Source of the DNA: Campylorhamphus procurvoides
Lineage: Eukaryota > Chordata > Aves > Passeriformes > Dendrocolaptidae
Direction: 5' to 3'
Length of the DNA stretch: 64,000 nucleotides
NCBI GenBank assembly: GCA_013396655.1
Contig: WBMV01000787.1
Location: 579,639-643,638, forward strand
Shown here: positions 14,801 through 29,800 of the stretch, piece by piece
Numbering within the stretch: the first letter of the stretch is position 1
How the letters are laid out: every line of letters starts with the position of its first letter
Made by a program: the position numbers and the translations under genes
Notes under the pieces: model-generated
Database searches by the model: none
What the model saw: only the letters and a program-made list of their open reading frames with translations
What the model was told of the DNA's origin: nothing

Positions 14801-17800
14801 GTGACTCGCCACATTACTATGGATATCCTCACTTGTAGTTCTCTCTTTTTTTGAAGTTGTGTATTATTTTAGGTGTAGATTTATTTGGATTTACTGTCCC
14901 TGAGTGTATGTTCTTCTGTCATCTGTTACAGGAGAACATTGTTGTATGCAGGTGTGATTGTAATGTAAATAGTGTAGGAGAAAACAGGTATTTTTTGATT
15001 GTGATGTTACTATGTTTTGAATTGGGCACTAGGAATCGTGTTTTCTGGGTTCATGATTGCCTTTCTCTCAGTGAATTATTTCTTCTGCCTGGTTTCATGA
15101 TTATCTTTTGTTGTTTTGCTGTCCCCTTACCTTGTTTATGTTTGTTTTCCTTTTTTTCTCTTCTTTGTTGCCCATTTCCTAGAGACCAAATGAGAGGCTT
15201 AGCACACTCTCAGAGAGACCAAGAGAAGAAGCTGTGCTGGAAGAAGCCCCGGTTAGTACATACACCAATTAACACTTTTGGAATTTACAGAATGTTACTA
15301 TTTTTGGACTATTTATTCCATTGATCCTTTCATTCGTCTGATAAATCAGTACCATTTCTTTGAAACTCTTATTAATCATTACTGCATTAATGCATCTCTC
15401 ATTGTACTGGATTTATGGCTTTATTTTATCCCAAAAGCAACATTCTTAATGAACTGAGGAAACAGAAATGGTTTTGGGGTTGTGGTGGGGACTGCTCTTT
15501 TGTGTCTTGTTTTGTCAGTGGCTGTGTTGTGTAAATCCCAGCTGTGTGCAGCTCCTTTCTGTCATGTTTCTAAGAAATGTTTCTCTTGTGTTGGTTTATC
15601 AAACCCCAGGGATACCTGAGAGAAACAAGTCTCATCTGGTGTCTCCCTTGCAGGTCCAGCAGCTCTTGCCGTCCCTTCCAGCACAAGTCCCCCATGATGT
15701 CAAGTTCCAGGTTGGCGATCTGGTTTGGTCCAAGGTGGGGACATACCCGTGGTGGCCCTGCATGGTGTCATGTGATCCACAGCTTGACGTGCATACCAAA
15801 ATTAATACAAGAGGTGAGAGAGGAAGGTCTTTGCTGCAGTGTGTCTGTAGATGTTCTTCTATTAAAAGTATCTCTGCACTGCCTTTGTGGGGTGAGTTCT
15901 CTGTGTGTGCTGAACAGGACAGTCCTGACATGCACAGAATTAGTACCTGGTAAATCACCTCTGCAGGGAATCCTGTGCAAATTTGGCTTGTGCACAGGTG
16001 CTTCTGCTTTTCTCAAGTCAGTGTGAGAGTGTTCAGTGAGGGCAGGGTTTCCTGACCTTCCACCTTAAACTGTTCCGGATCTAGACCTGTTGTCTTTCTA
16101 TACCTTAGCCAGGTACTTCCACCTGCAGGAATGGAGCGATAGAGGGGGGAAAGCTGAACACACTGAGCAGTGTTGGTACAACTGCTGACTGGTGTTTTCC
16201 TGTTCAGGTGCCCGGGAATACCACGTCCAGTTCTTCAGCAACCAGCCAGAGCGGGCCTGGGTGCACGAGAAGCGCGTCCGGGAGTACCAGGGGCACAAAC
16301 AGTACGAGCAGTTACTGGCTGAGGCTGCCAAGCAAGCCAGCAACCACTCTGAGAAGCAGAAGGTATGGGGGGCACTGGCTCTGGGGAGTCACCTGTGTAA
16401 GGGAAACGCTCCAGGGCAGGTCTGGAACTCTGCAGTGCTTCATGTCACTGCAAGGAGTGTTTCTCACAAAGATCATGGAAATGTTTCCATACTCTTATGA
16501 CTTTCATGTGAAAAGGCTGAGAGCTGAACCTGCTTTGTTGGCTCCTCATGGAGTATTGGAGATAATTTTACATCCATATGAGCATTTTAAATAAAAACAG
16601 GGCCTTGTGTGTGCATTGTTAACCTGTTCTTTGGAAAATACAATTTTTTAAAGATATTCTTTCAGCCCCTAAGACTAGCAGATGTGTTCCTTGTCTATTG
16701 TTGTATTGGAAAGGAAGTGTTAGCTACAGGAATTACTTACTGTGTAGGTGAACTACTTCAGTCAATATTTATGCTGATCAAAATACTGATGTGGAAAGAA
16801 AAGAGTGTTTATAGAAAAATAAGGAGGATTTAAAAAGTGGCTGTTAGGATGAATTCTGTGTCTCATAATTGAATTATGGATTGAATACTACCCGTGCCTG
16901 GCTTTAGTGAATGTGTAATTCAGGGCAGACACTTAATTGTGATGGTTTTATAATCTAGCTTGAGTGTGTACTTGTACTCTGAGCAGGAGACTCAGTGTCC
17001 ACCTGTCAAAAAATACCCTGTAAATGGAAAACAAACTTCAATAGACTGCCTGAGTGTTGTAAGGACACTCAGGGTCACATTTTAACTGCTGTGGTGGCAA
17101 AACTTCAGTGTCATCAACTGCTTGTCTTTGTCCCTTAAGATCCGCAAGCCCAGGCCACAGAGGGAGCGAGCCCAGTGGGACATTGGCATTGCCCATGCTG
17201 AGAAGGCACTGAAGATGACCCGGGAGGAGAGGATAGAACAGTACACCTTCATTTACATAGACCAAGAGCCAGAGGAGGCTTTGGCCAAGGCCAAAAAGAC
17301 TGCTGCTTCCAAATCAGAGGCCAAGAAGAACCGGCGGCCAAAGCCAGCGCTGAACACGCAGCCGGAACACGCCAACGTGGTGGCAGGATCGTCCCCTTCC
17401 AACACCGAGGCACGGAGGCAAGGCCAGAGGAGACAGTCCAGTGTGGAGGAGGAGGAGGCACCTCCTGTGAAAATCGCTTGGAAAACAGCTGCAGCCAGGA
17501 AATCCCTACCAGCCTCAATAACCATGCACAACTTGGATCTGCAAAAGTGTAACATGTCTCCAGTTGTTAAAATTGAACAGGTTTTTGCCCTTCAGAATGC
17601 TGCTGGGGATGGAAAACTCATCGATCAGTTTGTTTATTCCACCAAGGTACGTGGTTGGTGCAGTGACCCTCTTTTGTTCCTGAATTATCCCACGCCTGCC
17701 TTACTGGAGAGCTGGAACTGTGTCCACCAAGCTTTTACTATTCATATTCCTTTCATTGGAGAGATTAAGTCTCACAGATGTGACAGCTGAACCTTTCAGT

Positions 17801-20800
17801 GCAATGAACCCCACTTTCAGTGCAGCTCTGACAGTAACTGTTTTGCTGGTGGCAGAGCAGCTCCCTACAGATGGTCACATTTTTGTTCGTAACACATTCA
17901 AATCATTAAAGCTGTTTCACTCCAGCTGCCTAGTTGAAATAATCCAGAAATTCTCTGTAAGTCTTAAAATCAGTGGTTTTGTGGGAAAGAGATAAGATGA
18001 CAAAACTGTTAATAATGTACTAAAAAGTAATAACTACATTCTGTGTGACAGACTTTTAAATCGAGTTCTGCCTCTGAGCTTCCTTCAGGTGCACAGCAGC
18101 TTCCCACAGTCAGTGTAAGGAAAAGGCTTAGGACTATTTCTCTGCCTCCTTCTTCTGCCTCTCTACCTGGAGAGTGTTTATTTCATCCTAAGCCCTATAG
18201 AGAAGGTAATGTTTAGAAAAGTCACTGGAATTTTTTTTTTCCTTGGGTGTAAGGGGAGATTGAGAGGGGTGGAGAGTTCTGCAGGGAGGTGAATCCATAG
18301 TAGATTTGTCCTGTGTATGTGTTGGGTTGGAGAGCACTGATTGTTTCTGTTCTGAGATTCAAGGGCAGATCTATTACCTGGTAGCAGCACACCTGTATAA
18401 ACAGGGGAAGATGAACTTTTCCTTTTTTCTTTTCAAGGGAGTTGGTAACAAAACAGAAATAAGCGTCAAAGGACAAGAGAAACTTAATTCTTCATCAGCT
18501 CAGAGAAGTGAAAAAGCAGCAGTGCAAAACGCATCCTCTCCTGAGACAACTTCTGGGTCAGCAGGTAGGGAAACTGCAGAGTCCTGGTCTGAACCTGAGC
18601 CCTCAGCATTGAATTTCGAATATCAAACCCAGCATTTTCTTGTGACTTAAAAATTGTTATTAATGTCTTTCTGTTTACACAGTAGTTGTAACGGGCATGG
18701 CTAATGTCACACCCGGTGAGCCCAGCACACACAGCACGGCTGTGGGGTGGGATTGGTGGTTTGGCCTCTGAACTTTGTGTCTACAACTTACAGTCTGAGT
18801 CAACACACTCGAGGATGGATGTCCTGTGCAGAGCAGATGGCAAGTTGGTTAAGAAGACAACACAGTCGATGTGTGTTAGCAGGGTATTGCCATGGCTTTT
18901 GGCACCAAATGTAAAGTAGAGGAGCTGGAATCAAAGGAAGAGACTCGGGAAGTGGCACAGTTCTGTAGGGAATGGCTGATTCAGGATGGGGCTCCCTAGG
19001 CTGTATTGTTGAGTTCCTGCATGACCTGTTCAAGGACAGGGATTTTTTAAGACTGCTTCAACTAACTCGATCAGCTGAATGAGGTAGTGCTTGCCTTCTG
19101 AAGGCATCTCAGGAGCCCCATCATAAAGCACTGAGTTTTGAACTATCAGCTCCGAGGGAGAAGAACCACTGAAGCAAATAATGGAACTTGGTCCTGAAAA
19201 GGGAAAACCTGGAACGAGCAATTTGATTCTCATAATGTTGCCAGGTGTCACTTCTACTTTAACTATCCGTCTGTTTGGTTTTTTCTCCCTTTCCAAACAT
19301 GAAATAAATGAGATCTGGAGTCAGAAACCTCAGTGGTTTGTGTCCATGAGTCCTCTGCAAACACACTTCAGGTCCTGTCTATGTGTAGTTTTTAGGCAGG
19401 GCTGTTTGGTAGGCACTGGTTTATGGACTGTTTGGGGCTGCACAGTACAGGCTGAGCGCTCTGGATTTCCTGGTGTGACTGGGGTTTCCCCTGCTGTTGT
19501 TGACAGTGGTGGTTCTTTCCAGCTGTAGTTGCTGTGGCTACTTGAATTGCCTTGCAGCAGGAGAGGCCATCACTGTTCTGCTTCTCTCACCTGGGATCTC
19601 ACCTTCCCAATGGCTCCTCAGGTGAAGGGGGTGAGAATTCTGAGCCTCTCTTTTTTCATTTTCTTAGGATTTTTGGATACATAATGCTTCACCTGCTGAT
19701 TTCCCTTTAAGTGCCTGAGCTTTCCTGCAGTGCACACTCCAAACAGTCACTCTTCAAAGTCCAGTTATTGGTCCCCTCTCGTGGAACATAACTGCCAAGT
19801 CTTTTTTTCAAATGTGAGGTCTCTGAAACTTCAGAATCCCTTCACAGTAAAGTATTTTCCACACTCTGGGAAACAGACTCTGGGAGTCTGTATTGATAAC
19901 CTGCAGTTAGACACACAGAGTTCCATATTGCCAAAAAGATAGTTCTGTTACTTGAAACTTGCTACCAAGTTTTACCTGTAGCAAGGCAGATGGCTGGTCA
20001 AACATCTATCCTGAAACTCTGGATCAAAATATGCCTGAAGATGGGATAGGAGCATTGTGGAACTGGTGACTGGATCCTTGGAGAAAGGGAAGAGAAGAAA
20101 GTGCCAATTGCATCAATCAGTGTTGCTGTCAGCCAACATTAGAGGTGCTGGTTCAGGAGTTCTCTGATCCAGGGCTTGATCTTAATTCCTTTGCTGCAGT
20201 GGGGCAGCTCAGGGAGAAAATCCATTCTTGATTAAATGAACTGTTTGGTTGCACCTGCTCAAATTTACCTGAAGCTGCTTCAGGGGGTTTTGGCCACACA
20301 CCAAGGTGCCAAAAGATGTTCCCCAGCTCTGGTGTGGAGACCCACTGCAGTTGTGGGAGTCCTTCAAGGGATGGGGGTCCTTGGAACCAGGAGTTACATA
20401 TGGGCAAACAGGAAGGGTGTTGACCTGAATCATGAATTTCTGAATTATGGACAACTAATTGCTATTATTAATTAGTTACTATGGTGTAAAAGTTTCTTCC
20501 CTTAAAGAAAAACAATTTTATCCCCTCAGAAATACAATTATTGTAACATGGTAACTTTTCCAGCTGGATAGTTCAGTTATTGTGGTACTCCTGAGCTGTG
20601 CAGCCATGAGAAAAATGCTCATCCCATGCCTCAAGAACAATTTTCATTCTTTTCTCTGGAGTCCTTATTGAAGGCTTTCTCTTAGTCTGGTTCTAGCCTG
20701 CCTAGCTCTCTAGGTACTTTATCTCCTGACAAGACCAGGCACGTTTACAGCTCCTAACAGCTCTGGCGCAGCTGATTCCTGCTCCCAAGAGTTTCCAGTT

Positions 20801-23800
20801 TTCCTTGGAAGAATACAGAGTATGTCACAGTTGTGTCTTCTTTAGGAGAAACCCCCCAGTCTGAAAACCAAGAATAATGCTCCCCAGCAGCTCATTGTAG
20901 ATCCTCAGGTGCCAGTTTGTTGTCAGCACCAAGTGTGTGCTTGTTCCAACAGCTGCCCGTGGTGTTGTGTCATGTGTGTGGTTCTTGATGTGTCCTTTTG
21001 GGAGGTGCTGGAGCACAAAAAGGTCTTCTGATTTTGCCAGCCTCATTCCCAAAACCCAGCAGCTCCTGCTTCATCTGTTGAAATGTCACAGTAACCTTCA
21101 TTAATCTGACCTTGTTCTCTATGGTAATATTTTAAAAAACTCATTTCTCACATTCATTAATGACAATAACATGTTGTGGTCACTGCTGCTGTTTGTACTG
21201 AGTTTTTCTTTGCCTGGAAACCTTCAGGTGAGTGTTGAGGTTTGGTGTGGCTGCAGGTGTTACAGTGGGGGGCTGGCTGTAGTTCTTGTGTGACCAGGTG
21301 TGACAGAGGCCGTTGACCTGCAGGGGGGACACAGAACTGGCATTCTGGGGAAAAACTTGAAGCTGTGCTTTGCGTCTGACATTTCTAGTTTGGTTTTATT
21401 CAAGGAGTTGGTTGTGGCTGCCTTCCCAAAATACCAAAGATGGACGACTTGGTTCAAAATTAACCAAGTGAAGACCATGCCTGAGAGGTCTGTTGTGGAA
21501 ATCTGTTTGCCCTAGGCTGGATTCCAGCTTTTTGTTCTGCTCTGTTCCTGGTGTCTGTTTTCTGAAGCTGATCTGTCTGGAATAAGAATGTTTGTCTGCA
21601 GCCACAGCATCAGCTGGCCAATAGCTTGGAACTGAATTGAAAAATAAAGCATTCAAAAGAGGACAAAGTCTTGGTTTCATTCCTTTACCTGTTGATTTGG
21701 CGTTGCACGCTTGCTGTACCTCAGAAATACAAGGAATCATGTAATGGAAACCTTTTTCCTTCTTCAGGTTCTGTAGAAAAGAAGCAACAGAGAAGATCGA
21801 TTCGAACCCGCTCCGAGTCTGAGAAATCCACCGAAGTTGTGCCAAAGAAGAAGATCAAAAAGGAGCAGGTTGGCTTCCTCCATGTAGAGAGTTAAAATAT
21901 ATTGTATTCATAAATGTTGTGGCTTATATTGGTGCCTTTTTATTTTTCTCCATTTTTCCCCATCGGGTTTCGGTTTGGACTATCCTCCATGAAATCCCCC
22001 TGTCAATGCCATTGCTGTGACTCTGCTACTGGCATCTTCTCAGTATCAGTCAGGCTATGGAAGTGGGAACGCAATGATGGATGACTCCTAACGAACCTGC
22101 CATGTTTCCTTTGAGATTTCTGTTCTGAGCAAAATGGGTTTGTTTCAGTGATTTCTCTTGGAATTTTCACCAGGTTCCTTCCTTTGGCTCTTGATTTAGC
22201 TGCTGGTTTGTGTTGAGGTTTTGTTTTTCAAACGAAGTTAGAGTGATTAATCTGACCACTTCTGAAAATGGACTTTAAGAATGATTTCACTTAATAGATG
22301 AATAGTCAGACTTTCATGTTGGCAGACATCAGCAAAACAGATCTGGTATATACCTTTTTTCCTGAAATAGCTCTAACATGTACAGGGCATTCCTTTAATC
22401 TGGATATCAGATAGACAAATGTTGTTGCTTTAAAAAAATGATAAAAAATTCTGCGTGGAAACGAGTAGGAGAGTGCAGCAGATGGACAGAAGTATTAAAA
22501 CCTGAATACACTTTTAACAAATTTGTCAAAGTTGTTGGTTCTTTTCCTTACATGGTTGATTCTTCCTCTTCAAGGGCCTTTCTGTCTGAAAGCTGAGAAT
22601 TTTATATTAATGTTTCATAGTTTAGCTTCTCCCAGTGAGAATTTTTAAAGAGGGACAGTCAGGATGAAGATTTATATGGGAAGGGGAAAAATGTTTTTAT
22701 CTCTTTAATTTATTCTTTGCCCCTTATGCTTTGTTTTGCACTTCCTTCACTTTAGAGACTGAAAGTGAATCCAGTTACTCTTTTTTTCCCCCTATTTTGC
22801 CTTTGATGCAGCAGCACTACTGCACTGGTGTGCAGCAGAGGAGTGCTCCAGCTCAAGACAGTTTCTTGCTGAAACTTTAAAGCAATTTAGACGTTGGGTG
22901 TGAGACACCTGACGTGGTCCCTGGAGCTTCTTGGCACGAGGGGTTGCAGCCTCCCCCATTTAAAGGAGTTATTTTATGTTTTTTAAATGTTTCTTAATTT
23001 AACAAAGGTATAAGAACCAACAAGATGAACTTCATGGATCCCAGGTAGCTTCGTGTGCTTCTCTTACCTGGCTAACTCAGTCTGTGGACATTAATTAAAG
23101 TGCTTTTCTCAGGAGAAGTATCTGACTAAAGTGAAACCCAGGGGCACTGTAATGCGCAAAACCTTGAATGTGTTAAGTTATATTTAAAACAAAATAGTTT
23201 TACTAACTTCTTACAATTATGCAACAATATTTGTTACCCAAACTCAAGTTTTCTTGCAACTGATTCCCCAATTAGTCTGCAACAACTTGGTATAAAATTA
23301 TAACTGGAACGAGTACAATTAATGGGAAAAACAAAATGTTGATGCTACTGTTACAGTGACTAGTGGAGGAATAAAAGTGATTGTTTAGATTTTATATTTG
23401 TATTACAAAATGTATCCTATACAAATCCTTCTATTGTATGTTTTTACCTATTGTACAACGAAATAAAATATTTTTTAAAAAAATTATAGAATAATCCTTA
23501 AATATTTACTAAATGTGTTTCTCCATGCATATGTAACCACATTGCAAAGAAATAGCTTGTAATTCTTAACCTTAAAACCAGAATTTTAGGCAACAGCTTT
23601 CCTCTATAGTTATTATCCAGTCACCAAATTCCCACGTCTTTCATGTATGTTGGCAGAACAGTTCCTAAACTTCTCCGTAGGGTTGAGGACTGGAAGTGCT
23701 TTTGTGAGACTGTAAACTTGTACATTTGTGTGCTGAAGTGTTTGTGCCCTCGAGTTCCAGCTGTGTAGAGCCCTGCACCCGGCCCGTGCAGTGCTCTAGA

Positions 23801-26800
23801 CAGGGAGGAAGGGCTCCAGGAGCTCCAGGGAGTGCTGGTGGGAGCCCCTGAACGGCCCTGCATTGTGTCACCTGTCCAGGGGAACGTGTGCTTACACAGG
23901 TGTGGGGTTAACAGAGCATCAGGGTTGGCTGCCCAGAGGCCCCTGCCCCTGCCTGCTGGACACGGATACAGCATTCCTGTCACCTTCGTGCCCAAAGGGA
24001 GAGAGGGAGAGGACCTGGCTGGTGACCTGTGGCTGCCGTGGCCCCGGGCACCAGCGTAGGCAGGAGGGACCCCAGTGGGACATGGAGGCTCGGGCTGAGG
24101 AGGGGATGGCAGCTCCCACCCCAGCTCTAACCCCTTAAACTGACCTGTTTGCTTTTTGGTCCTAGGGAGGCACATTCCCCTGGTTTTAACTGTGGATTTT
24201 CCTATTCAAACAGGTTGAAACGGTCCCACTGGCAGCAGTGAAGACGGGATTGCAGAAAGGTGAGTTAATGGCAAAAATAAACTTGAACTTCACAGCTCAT
24301 GAATCTTGGGCAGAGGGTTTGTTCTGTGGAAATTGCTCTGTGGGGCTGAGCATTGGGGTGCTGAGCTCAACTTCTCTGGTGAGGGGGTCTGTTTAAGGCT
24401 TCTTCTGCTGGTACTTGTTCTTTTCCTGAGGGAAGGATGGTGTTCACGTGCTGTGAGCACCCAAATCCTTCTGGTCACTTCTTAAAAGTCTTTGCTTAGC
24501 CAAAGTTAAAGATGGATGATGAAGAGGAAACCTCCTGAGGGCTTATCCTCATTTAGAGACAATTTAGCAGCTTCTTCCACTCTGTCAGCATGTTCAGAAG
24601 CTCTGCCTAAGGTGGTTTTCAGTTAATGAACATGTCAGGGAGAATTAAACTAATAACAGAGTTGCAAACTGAAAATTAAGTCAAATAATGTAATCCAGGC
24701 TCTCATCTTTCTTATTGCTTTATTAATTTTAAGAAAAAGAAGTTGAGAACATATATTAAAACTAATTTTAGCGTGTTGTGTTAAGGTGCCAGTGAGATTT
24801 CAGACTCCTGTAAGCCCTTAAAGAAGAGGAGTCGTGCCTCCACAGACATGGAACTGACCAGCTCAGCCTACAGGGACACATCTGACTCTGATTCCAGGGG
24901 CCTCAATGATTTACAGGTAAAGATGTGTTTGTTCTCACAGGGATCCTGATTAAGCTGTCAGTGCATAACAGGCTTTTCAGTTAATTATTGCTAAATATGT
25001 GAACACTTTTCTACAAATGTGTCGTATTGTCTGAAAACATAAAGCCTGGTCTGTTTCCTTCTAATCCTCTCCACTGGATTAATAGAAAATCACAAACTTT
25101 ATTTGCAAGTTTTCCTACTATTTTGCCTGGCAAAGCATTGGGTTAGATCATGGTTTCCTCTGTGGAAGGTTCGAGATTCTTTGGGAATTGGGAGGTGCTG
25201 CTGTAGCTGGTGTAATTCCTAGGGAAGATGTGGAAGAGAGCTCCTTATGGTGTTTTGCTTCTCTGGGTACAATAAATCAAGAAGGCAGCACTTGTATCAT
25301 TCCAGTGAAGTTCAGTGTCTTTCCAGGACCTTTGTATCTCTTGATGTATCTAATGGCCTTTCCATCAACAGCGACAGAAATATTTTTCCCAGTGTGGTTG
25401 TCCTTTGGAAGTGTCTGGTTTGAGTGCCGTGGGCTTTCCCTCCTTGCAGGGCAGTTTTGGGAAGCGCTCAGACAGCCCCTCAGCCACTGCCGACGCTGAT
25501 GCCTCCGATGTGCAGTCGGTGGACTCCAGCTTGTCCAGGAGAGGAACTGGAACAAGTAAAAAAGACACTGTTTGTCAGGTAACTGGTGTTACTGGGAAGT
25601 GATGGGTACTAAATACGTATCCCCCAGTTCTGTTAACTTTCATATTACACTGCTTTGTTTTAACCTTGTCTCTCAGATAAAATACACAGGATTTTAGGAT
25701 TTGTGCTCTGGAAATGATTCATATAAAATGATCATAAAGTGATTCTTAAGCCCTCCTGCATCCCAGAAATCTCAGAAGCTGGAAAGTGATGTCTAATCCA
25801 GACCTGCCAGTATCTGTAGAATAAGTAGATGCCATTTTCTGTTCCATTTGAAGATGTCCTGTGTTGGTCAGGATAGGGCAGAGTGAGAATTTTTCAAGAA
25901 GAAATGCTGGAATCTTCTTGCCATTTTTATAGTCAAGTAAAGAGCAAGAACAGCTTATCCCTGAAAAATGGAGTGCAAATGGATCCTGTAGTGGCTCTTC
26001 TGTCTGGGCTCACATTGTTCCCAGGGCAAGATGCCAGGAATGCTGGGATTGTCCTCAGCCCAGAGACTTACCAGGTCCAGTTCTCCTGCCTTACTGTAGC
26101 TCTGAAGTGATTCCAGCCTGTTCTGTTGTTGGCACTTGGCAGTCACTGGCATTTCAGGGTGTCAGGTACCCCTTCCCTGCTGAGCTCTCTGCCTATTCCA
26201 GATCTGCGAGAGCTACGGCGAGTCACTGCTGGCCTGTGAGGGCGAGTGCTGCAGTGTGTTCCACCTGGAGTGTCTGGGCCTGAAGGCTGTGCCTGAGGAG
26301 AAGTTCATCTGTACCGAGTGTAAGAACGGTGAGTGTGTTCCAGTGCCTGGAAAACTGGGAGGGTTTTCTGTCTTTGCTGAGGAGCTGCATTCCGGTCAGA
26401 GCAAGATGTTGTTCTGAGGGTTTGGGAGTAAGTTTGGGTTGTTCTATTTTTTAATCTGAGGACAGGTTCTTATTTTCCACTTACCAGATATCTGATAAAA
26501 AGGAAGTGAAACTGCTTAGGGTTTACTTTTGTATGAGCAGCAATGCCATAGTTATTGTGGATCACAGTAACCAACATGCCTGTTGGGAGGGAAGGAGCCT
26601 GTGTTGCTGACACCAGTGTCTTCAGAATCTTTTTAACAACACAGTACCTCAAAGAGTTGGCCATTATAGTTGTATTCCTTTATTCCATCTTTTCCAAGGA
26701 GAACACACGTGCTTTTCCTGCAAGCTCCCTGGCAAGGATGTGAAGCGCTGCTCCGTCAGCACCTGTGGGAAGTTCTACCACGAGTCCTGTGTCCGCAAGT

Positions 26801-29800
26801 TTGCCACAGCCCTGTTCGAGTCGCGGGGGTTCCGGTGCCCCCAGCACTGCTGCACTGCCTGCTCCATGGACAAGGACATGCATAAAGCCAGCAAAGGTGA
26901 GGGCAGCTGCTCCAAGCAGGGAGTAGGCTCAGCTGTGTCACCGCAATAACAATTGATCCAATTCTACCTTCTTAACACAGCAAGAAACCAGGATTTCCTT
27001 CTCAACAAGGACATTAACTGAAATGTCTCTGGGTGGGAAGCAGCTGGCAGCCCAAAACTGCTGTGGAGTGTACCTGGATCTACACTCCTGGTCAGCTGTG
27101 GTGCTGGGTTTAATGGAAGCCAAGGGTTTGTAGCAGGAGGCCAAGGGATGTTGGTTTTTAAAGGCAATTTGTACTGGCCTTTAGAACAAATAGAAGCCAA
27201 GGGTTTGTAGCAGGAGGCCAAGGAATGTTGGTTTTTAAAGACAATTTGTAGTGGCCTTTAGAACAGTTATTTGTCAGGGAAAAGATCCATTTAGAAATGA
27301 GTGAAAATATTGAAGCAAAACAAATGGACTCTAGAATGATGAAATGGACTCTAGAATGATGAAAGTTTTAAAGTGAATGTTAAGGGTTAACACTTGTGAA
27401 CCTTTTTTGTTTTAAATATGTAATTGTTTCTTTTCAACCCAGTACTGCCACTGGAATAGACCCAGCCTGTGGGGGAATTCTGGCCTATCCTGCCCTGATG
27501 CTTGGCTGGACTGGATGGTCCTGGAGGCCCTTGGCAGCTGCAGTGGTTGTGCCCCTGGGTGATGTGGTGCCTCTTGCTGTGTTCTGTTGCACAGGTCGCA
27601 TGGCGAGGTGTTTGCGGTGCCCCGTGGCCTATCACTCGGGAGACGGCTGCATCGCCGCCGGGAGCTTGTTTGTGTCATCCCACATCCTCATCTGTAGTAA
27701 CCATTCCAAAAGGACTCACTCCTCATCAGCTGTAAATGTAGGCTTTTGTTTCGTTTGTGCAAGAGGTGAGACACTTGGTTTTTCCCTGTTTTATGGTTCT
27801 GTTGTCACTTGTGCAGTTTAGTGGTAAAAATGAAGTATTTCATGAGGAACTCCTCCCTTAGGGCTCACTGGGGTTAAATGGTGCCTGGGATTTTTTATTT
27901 TAATTTCATTTTATTTTGATCAGCAGTTCTCATGAGATTCCACTTGCTGTCCATAACATTTGGTAGTCAGAAGCAGTGATAGGCACTCAGGCTGACTGGT
28001 TTGGCCTGTAGGGAAGAGTGAATCCTAATCCCTCAATTCTAGCCATTGCACACTGAGAATGGCTGCTGGGTTATTAATCACTGTATTGAGCAGAAAGGGG
28101 ATTCTTCCACTACTCACAAACTTAAAACTGTTTAAGTTTTTAAGGCTAAAGGAAGGATTTACTCATGAACTAGAAAAAAATCATTTTAATTTATAACTAC
28201 CATCACATTTGAGAACTTTGAAAGAAAACCTTTAGCAGTACTGTATGAGCAGGTTTCATGCTGGGCTTTCCTATATGCCAAAGTTCTCTTTTTTATTTCT
28301 TTTACTTTTTTTCATTTTTTCCCATGTGTTACTTTTATGGCTCTTCAGTCCACCAGGGTTCTGCCAGAGAGCAACTTAAATGTTGGTGCATCAGTTGCTT
28401 TGGTCTCAAAATTCAAAAGTACCAGTGTTCTTAGGTGCTGGAATAATACTAATATGTACCTTCTACAGAATCTCAGCAGTTTATATTGGATGTGTTCTCT
28501 GCAGCAGCTTTGAGAGTCACTAATGAGGAAGTGAAAGTGAACTGGATCCTGAAGTTACTTGTTTTCACTTGTGTTCATTCAGGTGGAAATGTAGTTTGCC
28601 TTGACTTTGCAAGAGCAGAGTAGTAATTACAGATCTCTGAATGGTAAAGGATAGTTGGCGCCACAATAATTTCCTTTCTACCTTCTTTCTTTTCCTTTCC
28701 TGTTCTTACTTCCAAGTAATTTAGGAGCTATCATGAAGGATTGCATTTAAAATAAAGTATTTTAAAAATCCAGGAGCTCAGAGTGAAACAGTGAGATTTG
28801 GAATGTGTAAAAGGATTGTTCACAACATGCTTTGATGTTTCTCCTTTTGTGGGCTTATTTAGACATTTTGGGGCCACCCCTAGGCAGGGTATGTGTGATG
28901 TGAGTCACATCAGAGATGCTTTAGGGCATTTCACATTAGATGGAATTCTGAGTAAAATGAATGCCCATCCTACAACTTTGTACGTTTTGTCAATAGTTAT
29001 GTCCAAAAGCCCAACCAAACCATGTAGAAAGAAGTTGGTTGTTTCTAGAGCGAGAGAAGAATCAGTAAAAACAGTTTCTGTGTGAGGTAGAGCAGTTTCA
29101 TAATATTTTCAGCATTTTGGTTTTATGTTTTTCTCTCAGTTGTCTGGAGTCAGGCTGGTTCCAGGATCGGGTAGTTTTCTCTGGACCTTCCTGATTTGAG
29201 TGTCAGATGAGGGATGTCTCTTGGCAATGTCCACAGTGGGAAGCAGAGTCAGGCTGCTGCCAGGGGCTCATCCTCAGTGTTTTGTTCTCTGCCTCTTTCA
29301 AACCACCATTCAGCTGTATCAAATACATCTCACAATACAGGGGAGCTAAATCCAGTCCTTTGAGTCCTTTATTAATCTGTGGGCAGCTAATCCAGGTGCC
29401 TGAAGCTGACCTGAGATCAAAGTATTCTGGAAGAGCCTCCTTAGAGGTTCCTCTCCTGAGCCTTGGGAAGTGGAATTCCCTGAGTCATAGTTATGAGAAC
29501 TTGAACAGTGAGAACCCACTGTCTGAATCTTCTGTGTCTTACAGCAACTCTGTACTTGTTCTTCTAGAACATTCTTGTGGGGTTTCTTTCCACCAGGGCT
29601 AGCTGGAATCGGGAGCCAGAGTGTTGAGAGGAGCACCTGGGGCAGGGGCACTGATTTAGTTAGTGTTGGTTGCTATCAGAACTAGGAACTTTTTATTTAG
29701 TTGCAGTTACTGAAATGAGGAATGTAGATGTGAGACAATCTATAAATACAAACCTGCTTATGGTGAAGTACTTGAAATAGGAGATATTGTAAGACTTCTT

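Larger units (their letters stand above)
26202..27765 (+). other. NSD3: NSD3 first PHD-finger block
   Basis: Exons 26202-26328, 26699-26896 and 27595-27765 encode closely spaced zinc-binding motifs: [19 protein letters not shown]...[28 protein letters not shown]...YHESC, and [14 protein letters not shown]. Zinc-ligand Cys and His residues are retained. PHD1 departs from human in the non-ligand positions around [13 protein letters not shown]. These fingers read histone H3 tails in the family. Confidence 0.85.
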
